From Bactericera cockerelli (Eukaryota; Arthropoda; Insecta; Hemiptera; Triozidae), in NCBI GenBank assembly GCA_024516035.1, contig CM044964.1, forward strand, positions 5,351,160 through 5,415,159: 64,000 nucleotides of DNA, in the 5' to 3' direction. How positions within the stretch are numbered: position 1 is the stretch's first letter; the number at the start of each line of letters is the position of its first letter. Shown here in pieces: positions 63,966 through 64,000 of the stretch. The position numbers and the translations under genes were made by a program. The notes beneath the pieces were generated by a model, which searched no databases, had not been told where the DNA came from, and was given only the letters and a program-made list of their open reading frames with translations.

Positions 63966-64000
63966 AGAATTGAAGGAACCACAGTCAGAAACTGCAAAAA

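Overview
This looks like intergenic, repeat-saturated chromosomal DNA from an animal, most likely an insect and possibly a hemipteran such as a planthopper. The grounds are non-LTR retrotransposons with PHD-finger or RRM-type ORF1 proteins, a mori/irritans-type mariner, several tRNA-headed SINE families, a DUF7869-type ORF, and very abundant (CT)n/(GA)n DNA. The species is an inference. No intact cellular gene was found; every recognisable protein belongs to a mobile element or a mobile-element-like ORF.

Layout. 0-0.95 kb: the 3' end of a DUF7869-like ORF and a 28-bp inverted repeat that abuts the broken 3' end of a CR1-like LINE (0.95-4.5 kb, minus). 5-10 kb: dispersed repeats, pyrimidine tracts and a SINE. 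10.3-14.3 kb: SINE C copies, a 5'-truncated LINE and SINE E. 14.38-20.30 kb: a mariner with perfect terminal repeats, carrying inside it a complete 5-kb LINE flanked by a 16-bp target duplication. 20.7-23 kb: SINEs, a perfect 26-bp hairpin and a 252-bp element with perfect 46-bp terminal repeats. 25-30.7 kb: a tandem dimer with GC hairpins, mirrored purine/pyrimidine blocks, and a 612-bp inverted-repeat element. 31-40 kb: two SINE B copies tail to tail, tandem repeats, and a LINE inside a 5S-rRNA-headed SINE. 40-53 kb: mostly alternating pyrimidine and purine tracts with SINEs and LINE 3' ends. 52.25-52.53 kb: a TTAA-flanked MITE. 54-58 kb: relatively unique DNA, then a tRNA-headed SINE with a 5S-headed SINE nested in it. 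58-64 kb: more low-complexity DNA, a 20-bp minisatellite and a perfect 26-bp hairpin.

Four points stand out. First, the complete LINE carries a textbook -1 ribosomal frameshift cassette between ORF1 and an ORF2 that has no usable AUG: slippery A AAA AAC, 8-nt spacer, 7-bp hairpin. The CR1-like LINE instead couples its ORFs by an ATGA stop/start overlap. Second, a SINE whose head is 5S rRNA shares its body with a tRNA-headed SINE, and one copy is proven mobile by a 16-bp target duplication. Third, a roughly 40-nt hairpin module recurs in the 3' ends of several LINE families and in SINE E, and most short LINE copies begin at it. Fourth, the window contains many long perfect or near-perfect hairpins.

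Reading-frame lesions are described per element. The element clade names are judgements made from motifs, without database searches.
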